A stretch of DNA of 64,000 nucleotides from Zoroaster sp. YZ-2022. Its lineage: Eukaryota > Echinodermata > Asteroidea > Forcipulatida > Zoroasteridae. Within the stretch, counting starts at the first letter, position 1, and each line of letters opens with the position of its first letter. The position numbers were made by a program, and so were the translations under genes. Below, one piece after another: positions 1 to 11,318 of this stretch. The DNA lies in assembly GCA_029582265.1 (NCBI GenBank), contig CM055830.1, positions 29,863,172 through 29,927,171 of the forward strand, written 5' to 3'. Below the pieces are notes generated by a model, which was not told the origin of the DNA, searched no databases, and saw only the letters and a program-made list of their open reading frames with translations.

Positions 1-452
1 GATAATCTATACAAGATGTCCCATAAATGTCAGTATTTTATAATCTAATAAATCTAGCTACCAACAATTTTTTTTACTATGTTCTGGGAAACTTTCGTCG
101 GATTTACTGCAACAGTTTTGAACAAAACAAATCAATAATGTAACGCTTTTGTTATTTTGACTCCATTCCAAGTATGAGGATATTTATAATGAGCGTTCTT
201 ATTCTCAAACTTGGAACAGCGTGAATGACGCTATAGTGTTACACAATCCTCTTCCTGTTTGAAACCATTCATCTAAATTTGACTAACAATTCAAAAAATT
301 GGAACAAATACAACATTGGGATATAATTGCATAATAATAATGGTAAAATACTTGTTGGTAATTTTGTTGTTGTAAAATTATGATACGAACAATAAAGGGA
401 TATTTCGGGACACCATGTATGTCATAAAGAAAGCATAAGGAGTTTTCTTTAC
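1..452. other. AT-rich non-coding stretch, probable intron of the HYR gene
   Basis: No recognisable gene or repeat. It lies directly downstream (minus strand) of the donor of the 453-683 HYR exon, so it is probably intronic. The minus-strand frame of that exon runs on into this DNA, but the extension has no HYR-like residues and is AT-rich. Confidence 0.4.
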
Positions 453-683
453 CTTTCAGTTGAATGTTAAAAGAACAAACTTGTGATGCCACGTGACCCT
501 CAGCATCGCTCGCCGTACAGTTAACCATCGTGATGTCCTTGGTGAATTCTGTCCCCGGCATCGGACTGCACGACACGGTTAGTGGCTTACCGGTGTAATC
601 AGTGGCAATGGGCATCGTAAAGTTGACTGAACGGTCAGTACCAAAGATAACGACATCATGGCAATCTGAAAAGACTGCTCTCA
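453..683 (-). CDS. Internal exon encoding one HYR (hyalin repeat) domain
   Basis: HYR domains are Ig-like extracellular modules found in hyalin, sushi/HYR proteins and many echinoderm secreted or adhesion proteins. Read on the minus strand, the exon starts after acceptor TTCATTCACAG and ends at donor AAAG|GTAAAG. It is 231 bp, 77 codons, phase 1 at both ends, the symmetric form that allows domain shuffling. Visible signatures are four cysteines, the core SVNFTMPIATD, then LTVSCSPMPGTEF, MVNCTASDAEGH and VCSFNIQL. NFT and NCT are N-glycosylation sequons. It closely resembles the exon at 1467-1703 (both contain ASDAEGHVASQVCSFN), so the two arose by exon duplication. It probably belongs to a larger secreted or membrane protein extending left of the window. 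The domain call is firm; the gene is unknown. Confidence 0.85.
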
Positions 684-1466
684 CTGTGAATGAACAATTA
701 CAAACCAAATTGATTACCAAAATGTTCTTGATTCTTGATACGAGTTGCTGATAAATTAAAGGCGACTATTTGAGCTGGCGGAGGGAAGAAAGGAAGGAAG
801 AAATGCATTATTGTGATTTATGACGTTTGAAGGGAGTGTGCACCAATGGTAAAATGTGTGTAAATGCATCCATAAAAGGGGAGTGTGTGGACCCCCTCAT
901 GGGCGGATCCAGAACATTTTTAGGGGGGCTGAGAATCAAAAACAATTATTTTTCAGTACTACAAAAATTACAATGAAATAATCAAAGGGAGAGAAAAACA
1001 AAGCACAGTGAGGGGGAATGAGAGTGCGTTCTCCCCTCCCCTCCCCCCTCTCTCTCTCTCTCTTTTTCTTTTTTTTTAACGGATCCGCCAATGCCCCTTG
1101 ACACCCTTCTAGATCCGACCCTGGGTAGCATGTCTGTAAATGTATCCATGCTTTATAAGAATAAAAAAATATGTATAGGAAACCAAGAGCTTCAGCTTAT
1201 TTCGTTTTACGAGATAAAAAGTGCAAATGCATTCAGATTGGTTTGTATGCATTCTAATATGTGAAGATGGATCACAGACATGATCCCACACTTTGAATTT
1301 GTAATACATTCCATTTACAACATGTCAGACGGACTAATTTCTTAGGATGTTTGGGACCAAAAACCAACTTCAATTCAAGTAAGTTTTAGATTAATTTCTT
1401 TTTTTTCTTCTTTTTTTCGGGTGATTACCAAAGGTGTACATCACTCCCTTTAAGAGATTTTCTTAC
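684..1466 (-). other. Intron between two HYR exons
   Basis: 783 bp, GT at 1466-1465 and AG at 685-684 on the minus strand. It contains the MITE at 898-1093; the remainder is low-complexity AT-rich sequence with CT-rich and T-rich runs. Confidence 0.6.
898..1093. mobile_element. MITE-like DNA transposon, 5-bp TSD, GGCGGATCC inverted termini
   Basis: The left end reads CATGGGCGGATCC and the right end GGATCCGCCAATG, so the termini are inverted repeats (CATKGGCGGATCC). The direct repeat CCCCT flanks it at 893-897 and 1094-1098. The interior shares an ACTACAAAA-type segment, ATTACAATGAAATAATC and a CT-rich tract with the element at 18683-18965, which has its own 5-bp duplication. There is no coding capacity. 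The termini resemble hAT-superfamily ends; a 5-bp TSD would fit the hAT5 branch rather than the usual 8 bp. The assignment to a superfamily is inference. Confidence 0.75.
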
Positions 1467-1703
1467 ATATCTGAACATTGAAGGAGCACACTTGTGATGC
1501 CACGTGCCCCTCAGCATCGCTTGCCATACAATTAACCACCGTGCTGTTCTTGGTGAAATTCGACCCGGGGATTGGGCTGCATGACACGGTGAGTCGTTTG
1601 CTGCTGTTACCATCGGTGGCATTGGGGATTGTAAAGTTCACCATCGGGTCGGTAGCTATGATATCGGCATCGGGGCAACCTGAAAAGACTGCTCTTGGGG
1701 GTT
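1467..1703 (-). CDS. Internal exon encoding one HYR (hyalin repeat) domain
   Basis: This is the upstream partner of the 453-683 exon on the minus strand. Acceptor CTTATTTCTGTGACAG precedes AACCCCCAAGAG, and the donor is GATAT|GTAAGA, a near-consensus site. It is 237 bp, 79 codons, phase 1-1. Visible HYR features are RAVFSGCPDADI, PMVNFTIPNATD, LTVSCSPIPGSNF, VVNCMASDAEGH and VCSFNVQI, with four cysteines at the usual spacing. Sequons NFT, NAT, NSS and NST predict heavy N-glycosylation of an extracellular protein. Splicing it to the 453-683 exon preserves frame exactly. No further HYR exon is visible to the right, so upstream exons are of another type, are too diverged to see, or lie beyond a long intron. 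Confidence 0.87.
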
Positions 1704-3970
1704 CTGTCACAGAAATAAGGAAAATGTTCTAGATTCAAAATGAAGTCTCTTCCCTTCATCTAACTTCTACCAAGTCAGAATTGACACAGAAAGGGCTCTT
1801 AAAAGTGCCAGCCTCATGTTTGAGTAAGACTGACATGAAACTGGGTCAGAGAAAACTCAGCTGACCTGTGGACTGGTTTAGAAAGAGTCCTGACCTGGAT
1901 TAAAGGGTCAGTTGACTATGTCTGACTTAAGTATGGAAAAGTTGTATGCGGACCATTATTTTTTCTTGGTTAGGTCTGAATTGATATAGGCCTACAGTGA
2001 ATGTTTTTGAGTGTCTGTGGGAACAAAATCCACAAAGACTATGGCGGGATTCAAACACCAACAACCTCCTGCTATTATATGCATTTGAAGACAACTCAAT
2101 CTCACGAACACCGAGCTTGCTATAGATCCCTAGCAGAGAATACCGCAATTTACATAAACTATGGTAGTTTATGAAATTCTCGTGTCGGGATATCAAACGG
2201 GAAGAGCAAAATTAAATCAATTTCCGGGTTAATCTGACCTCCAAAATGGGTCCAGTAAAAGTGGACCCTTTTTCAGGGTAAATTCGAACCCGGGAGTTTT
2301 CACAATGCTGTTTGTGCACGTGGCAACTATTGGGAACCTACTCATCAAGGCAATACTAGGAAAGCATAGGTCGGCCTAACCTGAATGAAGCTCAGGTAAC
2401 ACTGGACACCAATGAGATGAATTGCAAACATAATGGCGACCTTGGATGACACTGAGGCTAACTATGAGAGCCTGATGCTACACTGGATAAGATTACACAG
2501 TAGGTGAATTAGCAGAACCATGGAAGAACCATGGAAGAACCATGGGATATAAGTCGGTTACATGTTTGACAAGCACGGGAGTAGATGAATTAAGAAAGGT
2601 GGGACAACCTCAAATAGCATTGAGGCTACTGCGATCTTTGGGCAATCATGAATAGCAAGGAGGCGAAGTATGAGAGCTTGAGAGACATTGAGATGATTAT
2701 TGAAGAAGCTTGAAGCGAATAATTAGATCGGTGCGACATTCCATGAGTTGAATATTTCCTAAAAATCTAAAATCATTTTACTCGGGGGGGCAGGGGCAGT
2801 CATTGAAAGTGAAAGTTGTTTATCCTTCCCCTCCCCACCTTTGAGAATAAATTGTACACCACTGTGGCATATATCGACAGTTTGTTTCGGGCATATGTCC
2901 CTGTTACATTATGAAGATTGCCTTTGTTTGTTATTGTTGCACCGGTGATTCCCCGCAAATTAGTTTTTATCTAATGTTTTTATCTAATGTTTGACAAAAT
3001 AATTGTCAACAAGTAAAGTACAGATTTTCTTTTCTTGTCAATTAAGCTTCCAGGGTTTCGACCCTGGGGGCGTTCGCCTTTAGACAGGTCCCAATACTCC
3101 CACTTGTATTTTTCGTTTTTTCTAAGTGCAGCATTTCAAACGAAAATCAAATGAATGGTACAAACATGGACCGTCTTGTGAGATGTTTTATCAAAAGAGA
3201 GACGATTGTTGTACTAGCTCTGTACCACCCATATGTGTAAAAAAAAGTGCATAACATTGTAGTATTGCCTATTTACAGTGCATCATCATTTCAAAGGTGT
3301 TCCCCAAAAATGTACCTACATGTATGGTTGGTTGTAGGCCACAATAAATATAATGCCAAATTCTGTGACTATAATTTGGTGCATGGATTTGGTTCATGGA
3401 TTTTGAAAAACAAAAGACAGGCCTATGTCATTGCGCCGACCAAGCTTAACCATACTAGTTTTGGTAGATCTTTCCAGCCATTGCACCTCGTGCTTAGAAA
3501 ATCCCTTTTCCACAGACAACCTACCAAATATATATTTTTTCATTGCTTACAAGGATGACTCCGCTATTTTACTTTTGCTGAGTTTTGAATGCTTGTTTAT
3601 GTGTTTTGTTTTCTTTATTTCTTTTTGGATGGGATGGGACTATTCCTCAAATTTGACTTGGGGTGTGGGGATGATGTTCAGGGGTGGTCATTGGAAATTT
3701 AAAATCAAATTTACACCACTGACTATAGCTAGTAATTAATAATAATTAATAATTCCCATCTTCAAGTTCTTCCATACAACTACAAATCCCTGTTTCCAAA
3801 CCGAGGCTGGAAGGAAAATATGCTGGTTTGTCATTACACAAACTTGAATGTAGCTCCATGAAAGCTTTTTTTATTATACATGAATACCAATCCTTGATTA
3901 AAGTCAATTTTGTGCATACATGCATTTTGAATCAGGCCTGTCTTAAATGTACTGTACAAGAATTCGTAAA
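1704..3970. other. No gene recognised
   Basis: AT-rich sequence with stop codons in all frames. It may be intron upstream of the HYR exons. The only local structure is three copies of an 11-bp GAACCATGGAA unit at 2515-2545 and a duplicated TTTTTATCTAATG at about 2964-2991. Confidence 0.4.
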
Positions 3971-4613
3971 GTACTCATGTACTGGTACTCATGACAAAGT
4001 ACTCACGTACTGGTACTCATGACAAAGTACTCACGTACTCGTACTCATGACAAAGTACTCACGTACTGGTACTCATGACAAAGTACTCACGTACTGGTAC
4101 TCATGACAAAGTACTCATATACTCGTACTCATGACAAAGTACTCACGTACTCGTACTCATGACAAAGTACTCACGTACGGGTACTCATGACAAAGTACTC
4201 ACGTACTGGTACTCATGACAAAGTACTCATATACTCGTACTCATGACAAAGTACTCACGTACTGTACTCATGACAAAGTACTCACGTACGGGTACTCATG
4301 ACAAAGTACTCACGTACTGGTACTCATGACAAAGTACTCATATACTCGTACTCATGACAAAGTACTCACGTACTCGTACTCATGACAAAGTACTCACGTA
4401 CTGGTACTCATGACAAAGTACTCATATACTCGTACTCATGACAAAGTACTCACGTACTCGTACTCATGACAAAGTACTCACGTACGGGTACTCATGACAA
4501 AGTACTCACATACTCGTACTCATGATAAAATACTCACGTACTCGTACTCATGATAAAATACTAACGTACTCGTACCCATGACAAAGTACTGCTACTCGTA
4601 CTCGTACTCAAGG
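3971..4613. repeat. 28-bp minisatellite with a four-unit (112-bp) higher-order pattern
   Basis: About 23 units, each built as GTACTCATGACAAA followed by GTACTCRYRTAC and a two-base tail. Most are exactly 28 bp; one is 27 and the last full unit 26. The second half varies in an ordered way: CATATACTC, CACGTACTC, CACGTACGG, CACGTACTG recurs in that order from 4097, 4209 and (one unit missing) 4320, then begins again at 4404. It degrades rightwards into TGATAAAAT variants. Each unit holds several GTAC palindromes. 28 is not a multiple of three, so the short frames across it are not genes. Confidence 0.95.
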
Positions 4614-4689
4614 GATTTTTTTTTAATCGAGTAATCATGCCAAAGTAATCATACTCGTACTCATGAAAAATTACTCGACTACAACTCTG

Positions 4690-5640
4690 GTTTGTAATAA
4701 AGACAATTACCAAGGCTTTCAACCATGTTAATCACACTATTGTGATACAAAAACTTTTAAACCTTGGAGTCAGAGGGTCCATAGTTCCCATCATCTGCAG
4801 CTTTCTCACTGGTCGCACCCAAAATATTATGCTCATTTTCTTCAACCCAGGCAATATCCTGTGGTGTTCCCCAAGGAACAAAATACTATTTCTTGCTCTT
4901 GTTAACTAGATTGGAAATATGTGGATGACCTGACTTTGGAGGAAATTGTCAAATTTGGAGAACAGCAAATACTTCAAATACATCTTGATAATCTTTCTAT
5001 TTGGTAAAGATAATGATGTCTTACCTAAACCCTCTAAATGTCAAAATATGATAGTCAGTTTTTTAAAGTGTGAGGTGCCTAGCTCAACACTCTCCATTGA
5101 CTCTGTTAATTTAAATTATGTATCTCACATGATTCTTTCTGGGCGTCACTATACAGACTGATCATGGAACATGCGCATTACTGAGATTGTGTCTAAATCT
5201 ACTCGTAGGTTATATACTTTGTGTATACACAAGCTAAAGTTCCTATAACTGATATACTTACAGTATTTATTTGCTACATTAGACCAGTTCTGGAGTATGC
5301 TTGCCAGGTGTGGCACACATCAATTAGTACTAAAATAGTAGTATTGATCGAACCAACTCAATACAACGTGTTCAGAAACGTGCGCTCTCGATAGGCTCAA
5401 TATTTCTACTTTAGAATCCAGACGGCTTAATCTTCTGCTTAAAGTTTGGTAACAGTCTACTGTGCTCATAGTTTCGACATATGCTTCCACCAGAAAAATA
5501 ATTTAGTAGAGAACTTAGATCACGTACTGTTTCAAGCATTTTAATACCCATGAGCGATAAAGAAATCAATACCTTCACTTGCCAGAATTCTTCTAATAAT
5601 GTTAGGTCTGTATATATTGATATTGCACACTTACTACAGT
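4690..5640 (+). pseudogene. Decayed LINE reverse transcriptase (CR1/Jockey-like)
   Basis: Three-frame reading reveals reverse-transcriptase blocks in order. KAFNHVNHTIVIQKLLNLG with SFLTGRTQ (about 4702-4820) matches the catalytic block normally read as DLSKAFDxVNH. GVPQGT-like GVPQG follows at about 4863, then WKYVDDLTL at 4912-4938 with the YVDD active-site motif. NLSIW, PSKCQNM and SWNMRITEIV follow, then RPVLEYACQVWH near 5283 and IQRVQKRAL near 5365, the C-terminal region of this class. Frameshifts and stops break it, so it encodes nothing functional. A 5-prime part with endonuclease is not visible; the minisatellite lies immediately upstream. Confidence 0.8.
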
Positions 5641-6330
5641 CACTAACACGCTACAGCGCCCTCTCTTGGTTTTAGAAGTACAGCTCATATTAAAATAATG
5701 GCTGCTTATTTAGGCGGACACTTGCAACATAATCCAGTGTAATCCTTGCCATCCTGTCATAATTAAAAACAATACAAGGTCTATGCAGTTTAGTTTGCAT
5801 TTGGTCATTGTCAAACTTTGTTTGTTCGCAGCTGTTGTTTCAAATGTACATGTAACCTAATCCTCCCGGCCGGCCTTCCTTCCCTGTTGTCTCCCTTCTC
5901 TAGTTTCCTTGCAACTTCCCCACGCCCACCCTCCCCTTCCTCCTTCCTTATGGATATGTTTCTTCAGATGTTCCGTTCTCATTTTTAAAGGAACAATTTA
6001 TATGTATTTGTAAATATGTATAGTGCTTATAGTTTTTTCTCTCCTTCTCGTTTCCATGTAACCTTTCCCCTTGCCTGCTCTCCCCCTAATTTACCCAGCC
6101 TTCCTCCCTGTTGTCCCCCTCTCATTTCCCTGAACCTTTCCAATTGCCTACTCTCCGCCTTCCCTTTTCGTACGATTATGTGTTTTTAATTTCTCCTTAA
6201 GTTTTTTTTTACAGAGCAATCTATATGTATACTTATTGGTAACTTTTTACGGTATTTTGTAAATTTGACCGTTTTCAGCCCACCGGCTTTGTCAGATTTT
6301 AATAAACCATCGATATATATAATATCAATA
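5641..6330 (+). repeat. Probable LINE 3-prime UTR with a duplicated CT-rich segment
   Basis: Two related CT-rich segments, at about 5866-6020 and 6040-6240, both carry CCTTCCYTCCCTGTTGT and a following TATATGTAT. The right end TTTTCAGCCCACCGGCTTTG followed by TTTTAATAAA resembles the terminal region of CR1-like LINEs. It continues directly from the RT remnant. Assignment to the same element is inference. Confidence 0.5.
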
Positions 6331-7035
6331 TAAATTAATAGTACTGAGAATAAGAGGATCAGAGGTAGTTTGTAATTGTCTATTAACAATATCATGGTTT
6401 ATTCTTATATGAATTACAAGCTATAAAGTTACCCGATTATGATCGGGTTTTTAGTAGCATGTAAACATAGCAAGTAAATTATGATTAGAATAAATATGTA
6501 GGAGTAATGTGGGGTTTCGTCCACTTGCCATAGTATTGACATCTGACTTTTAAATTTTAAGTTTCCCCGCCCACTAGTACATTCATGAAGAGACCCACCA
6601 TTGTATTCAATCCACATGCATGTATAGTTTTGGATATGATACATTCAAATGACGAATGTCTAACTGGTCTGGCGAGATTTCATTGGTCACTATGCCAACA
6701 ATTCTGAATTATCACCATGCCAACAGGACTGGTCAGCAAATGATGTGAGCAATTTTGGATATGGGAGGTAGGTGGTATCTGTGTGGAAACATTATGGAGT
6801 TTGAATGTGACTCTTACACGCAAAATAAAAGTGTCAATGGGAGAAGTCGAGTTTGAAAAAGATGAAGTCCACACTTCAAGGGTAACAGTTTGTCATATTC
6901 ACGAATCTTTAATTATGGACTGTTATATACTAGTATTATTGAGGTCCATACATCTTTATTTAAAAGGTTGTTCATTCAACTACCAATCTATTATAGTCGT
7001 CTGATGAAGAGATATAAAACAACAGATTTGATCAG
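6331..7035. other. No gene recognised
   Basis: AT-rich sequence with only short chance frames. Nothing supports a gene or a named repeat. Confidence 0.4.
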
Positions 7036-7735
7036 TTTTATAATAACTATAATTCTAATACAACATGTAATATTTGTAATATTCAACCTTATAAATTATC
7101 GTTTCCACATTATTGGTATAACTGAGTCCTAAAGGAAAGATATATGACCCATATTACCATTCCAATAATCAATTACACGAGGAGGAGTAGCACTTATATT
7201 AAAGAAAAATATTAATTATAAAATAAGAAATTATTTAGTACTCTAGAATTCGGATCATGCTTTATCGAAATTGAAAACTTAAAATACAGGTATAAACATC
7301 ATAACTGGTATTATTATCTATTGACAACCACCGAATAATTGATATTAATAATATTATCTTCCTATTTTTATGGTTATTGATAAATGTAAAGTTATATAAA
7401 TGACGACAATACATAAGGCGTGATTTTAGTAAACAAATATTGAGCACTTTATTCAATAAATCAACGAAATTAATTGGGACTTTATACATCTCTCAGAAAA
7501 TATGAATGGAGTGTATGATCAATTCTCAGACAGGGTAGGCCTACTGTATAAATAAAAACAAATCACCATGATTAACTGAAGAAATTTATAATTCAATTAG
7601 AAGGAAAAGAATCTGAACTTTCAAAATAAATCTGTTTACGCACGGTATAAAAACCATCTCACGGTCTTAATGATAACGGCAAAAAGGAATTAATTTAGTA
7701 ACATTGTTTCCTACAAAATATGACACAATGTTTAG
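7036..7735 (+). pseudogene. Decayed LINE endonuclease and linker region
   Basis: The frame ending FHIIGITES (about 7095-7128) matches the apurinic endonuclease block of CR1/Jockey-type LINEs (F-IIGITETW). Further on, GGVALILKKNINYKIR at about 7180-7230, with FIEIENLKYR after a frame change, matches the following endonuclease strand. NKNKSPWLTEEIYNSIRRKR at about 7553-7615 matches the usual linker before the RT. All are separated by stops and frameshifts. The matching RT lies at 8655-9300, after an intervening segment of about 0.9 kb. Confidence 0.65.
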
Positions 7736-8654
7736 TTTGAATGCAAAAGTATGCTATTGTACATGTATTTGTACAGTGTTTATGGGCAGTAGTAAACGCT
7801 CATTAATTTGGTTGGTAATTGTTAAGTTGGCATGATTTAATTGGATTATGTATGTTCAGGATATGTACTTGTGAAAACATTATTGCATATCATTAAAAAA
7901 CAAACAAAATGGATATGCCTAAATGTAGAAATCCAAGTAAAATACTGTTTTTTATTACTGTTTTTGCCTTGCATTTAGCACTATTTTTAGACCTGTACAA
8001 ATACAATACCGTCCTGACGTAATTCCGTTACTATGATTGAAGGTAATTTTTTTCAATAAAGGAATAATATTTCAAATTTTATTTTGCATTGTAGTTATTA
8101 ACCCTACTAAAGTCTATATACTACAAATAACACCCCTTTTGGAAATTACTAAACTTCATAGAGATTTATTAATTCATGCAAGACCTGAAAACTGTTTGTC
8201 CTTCGCCGTAATTCCGTTACCGAAATTTTGACCTCCCTAAAGTGACTCACCAGGTGAATTATTTATTTATTTTTTTTCATTTGTGTCCAATAAATCTGTT
8301 GGATCTTGGCTCCCATTTCATACACAGATTAGTTGTCTAGTATAAAACATATTTTCTAGGTGATGGGCAAATGTTGGCTGGGTCATGAATGGACGTCATT
8401 CCGTTACCGGAGAATTGCCCACGTATCACGTATTTCACTGGTTGGCAAAAGTAAAAAGATTATAAAAAACAAACAAACAAACAAAATTATAAAAAAAGAC
8501 CAGAAATGACCAGAAACCGGAGACTTTTTTTTTGCCTTAGCCAAGCCATCGGCGCTGCTTTAAAAACAAGTTGTGTATAACTGGAGTTTTTCCTGACACT
8601 TTTTTTTTAAAAGCCAAAGTAGTACCTGTATATATAAAAGTGGCTGTAAACATG
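7736..8654. other. Segment interrupting the LINE, with three copies of a GTAATTCCGTTAC motif
   Basis: This 0.9-kb stretch separates the linker and RT parts of one LINE, so it is either an insertion or poorly preserved element sequence. GTAATTCCGTTAC occurs at about 8020 and 8208, and the variant GTCATTCCGTTAC at about 8396, spaced roughly 190 bp. No frame or known transposon terminus is evident. Confidence 0.4.
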
Positions 8655-9302
8655 ACATCGGTATAATAGACCTATATCAATACAGTCTGTATTTTCAAAA
8701 TGTCTTGAAAAACTAGTCCACAAACGACTGATATATTTTATTAACAAATATGATATTTTATCAGAATCATAATATGGCTTCAGAGAACAATTTGCTCCAC
8801 TGAATAAGCAATTATAAGTATATAACCATAGAGAAAGGTTGAATATAATTATATTATGCTATCGAAAATAATTTTCGATTGGTATTTTTCTGGATCTTTC
8901 AAAGGCTTTTGACACTGTAAATCATGATATTCTTATTGATTAGTTAGAACATATTGGTAACCGTGGATTGGCCTTGGATTGGTTCAGGAGTTGCTTAACA
9001 CACAGAATACAATTTGTGTCATATAATTCTAAACACTCTTTTGATAAATGTATTTCTTAAGGAGTTCCACAAGGTTCTATAATATTTATATGAATGATAT
9101 TTGCTTTTAGTAATTGGCTTTTAGTCTATTAATCTCAAAACAAACTACCGGTATATAACATTAAGCACTAGATAGAACAAATATACGCGTAATGCCTTTC
9201 TGTTTAAATGGAACTCCTTTTCATCAAACGATGAGTTCAAGAAATTTTGGAATTCACATTGATGAAAATCTGTCTTTGTGGCATTGTGTAGCAAAATTTG
9301 TA
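8655..9302 (+). pseudogene. Decayed LINE reverse transcriptase
   Basis: Conserved blocks in order are NRPISIQSVFSKCLEKLVHK, ILSESQYGFRE, GIFLDLSKAFDTVNHDIL, LALDWFRSCLTHRIQFVSY, GVPQGS and, after a gap in which the active-site block is lost, FGIHIDENLSLWHC. These are the standard RT motifs of CR1/Jockey-like LINEs, with stops (for example D*LEH and S*GVPQG) and frameshifts between them. The next block expected, RNIGVTNRLK, begins at 9303 and has been amplified into the adjacent minisatellite. Confidence 0.85.
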
Positions 9303-9677
9303 GAAATATCGGTGTTACGAACAGATTGAAAGTGTAAACTTGGTTTATTGTCGGTCAGAAATATCGGTGTTACGAACAGATTGAAAGTGTAAACTTGGTT
9401 TATTGCCGGTCAGAAATATCGGTGTTACGAACAGATTGAAAGTATAAACTTGGTTTATTGTCGGTCAGAAATATCGGTGTTACGAACAGATTGAAAGTAT
9501 AAACTTGGTTTATTGTCGGTCAGAAATATCGGTGTTACGAACAGATTGAAAGTATAAACTTGGTTTATTGTCGGTCAGAAATATCGGTGTTAGGAACAGA
9601 TTGAAAGTATAAACTTGGTTTATTGCCAATCAAGAAATATCGGTGTTACGAACAGATTGAAAGTGTAAACTTGGTTT
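9303..9677 (+). repeat. 55-bp minisatellite derived from LINE RT sequence
   Basis: Units starting GAAATATCGGTGTTACGAAC begin at 9303, 9358, 9413, 9468, 9523, 9578 and 9634, giving about 6.8 copies of 55 bp (one of 56). Copies differ at few positions (GTG/GTA, GTCGG/GCCGG). The first unit continues the RT frame of the preceding LINE, reading CRNIGVTNRLK. Because 55 is not a multiple of three, the coding frame is lost after the first unit. Confidence 0.93.
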
Positions 9678-10609
9678 GTGGGGGTACGGTTGCAATAGAA
9701 GGGAAGGGTCAGTAATTGGAACTGCTTATTACCATCCCCTCACCCCCACAAGAAATCCACCAATTCCATGTAGCGATCAATGCCCATGGGCGCCAAATGG
9801 GGTACCTTGAATTCATAATACCTTTTAAAAATAAAAAAGAACTCTGGTTTTCGCAGAAGATGACATGGGTCTAGAGCTCACACCACAGAGGCGATTGAAA
9901 GTCAATGCACAGAGGGAAAAATGAGAGAGCAGAGTGGTACCATACAGAGTGTGATGAAGAATGTGGGGTGGATTCCACAATTAGGAACAGTTCTTCCCAT
10001 GTTAGCTGTATGCATTGAGTACAGTGCGTTTTCGCCTAACGGTACAGGCCTTTAATTAAAAATAAGCATCAGTACCATCAGTGATATCGATTTTGACGGG
10101 ATAATAATTCATTGAATTAACCATCTATTACTATTAGGGTCTATATGGTGCTGATGCGTTAGGCCTTGGTAGTTTCTAATAACACGAATAATGAAAACAA
10201 ACCAACAGTGTTGATGCAAAATTCAGGTAAACACGCAAAACCAGATATTAAGCGATTTGATTAATATTTGACGGCGCAGGAAGCTAACCAACAATATAGG
10301 CGCGATTTCTTGACTATTATTCGAGTAAACTTCAGCGTGTAATAAACACCGTGCCGCGTTTTAGTAAGCAGGCTTTTGTTATACTGTCGGCATGATGTGA
10401 CCATGACATTTATTAAAGATATAATTATGCTTAACGCAGTGTGCCAATAACGTCATAAAACGAAATGATTATAGTTGGAATTGAAGATTTATTAAGATAA
10501 ATCTATCACGATGAGATACTCTAAGCGCTTTACATTATTACACCCTGGACATTGGGACAACATCAATCTTTAAACTTTCTCAGCTCCCTGTTGAGTATAC
10601 AGCTCTAAT
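9678..10609. other. No gene recognised
   Basis: Unique-looking sequence with GGGGGTACGG-type low complexity at its left edge. No exon with convincing splice borders and no known repeat was seen. Confidence 0.35.
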
Positions 10610-10800
10610 CAAACACAACAACCATGTCTACCCGCACACGTACCCATTTTTACTCATGGGTGACGAGAAGCGAGTACGGTAAAAGTATCTTGCTCAAGGA
10701 CACAAGCGCCACGGTCATAGCCAGGTTTCGAATCTACATTCTGACAATTCATCAACCAGAAATAAGTCTGAGGATGCACTAGAACGTTTTGCCATGAACC
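10610..10800 (-). mobile_element. tRNA-derived SINE fragment
   Basis: Read on the minus strand, a degraded box B region (GATTCGAAACC) is followed by GTGTCCTTGAGCAAGATAC and ATGAGTAAAAATGGGTAC. The same order of blocks occurs in the complete SINE at 34372-34744 and in the copy at 28080-28345, so the three define one family. The promoter box A is not clear here. Confidence 0.55.
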
Positions 10801-11318
10801 TCTGCATCCCTATTTTAATTAGTTGTTTTACTCCACCCCTTCCCTCCCGGGAAACATGGGATTTGCAGGCCTTTTGTTGCTCAAGGGTCTGGACTTTGGT
10901 CATGCTCACGTGTGGTGATTCAACATTCCCACATAGGTGGTGGGAATGGTGTGTGTGTGGGGGGGGGGGGGGTACTGTTACTTCCACTGTGCCCTATATG
11001 CGGGTGAATGAATATTTCCAATTTGCCAATTCCCACGTAAAAAGACGGGCAGCCCGTGGGACAATTGATAGGTGCATGATGCTGGAAAGTCATTTGTCCT
11101 ATGGACGTAAACAAGACGTATTACAACCTTATACATGATGCTAGCTATACATGGGGATGTGGAAAAAAGACTGGTCAGTTTGTTACTTTGAAGCAATTAT
11201 CTTTAATCAAAGAAAGATTTTGGCTATTTAATGTTAACATATAGGCCGTATAGTTTTCATGTACATAATATACTATGCCTATTTGTTTCAGTTATAAAAA
11301 GATGTAACAAGACTTAAA
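10801..11318. other. No gene recognised; contains a long G run
   Basis: A run of about 14 G follows a GTGTGTGTG stretch near 10950-10972. The short frames around it on both strands have no support as genes. Confidence 0.35.

Noticed and set aside
3971..4613. CRISPR-like direct-repeat array
   Set aside because: Units are contiguous with no unique spacers, and the context is a eukaryotic genome; it is a minisatellite.
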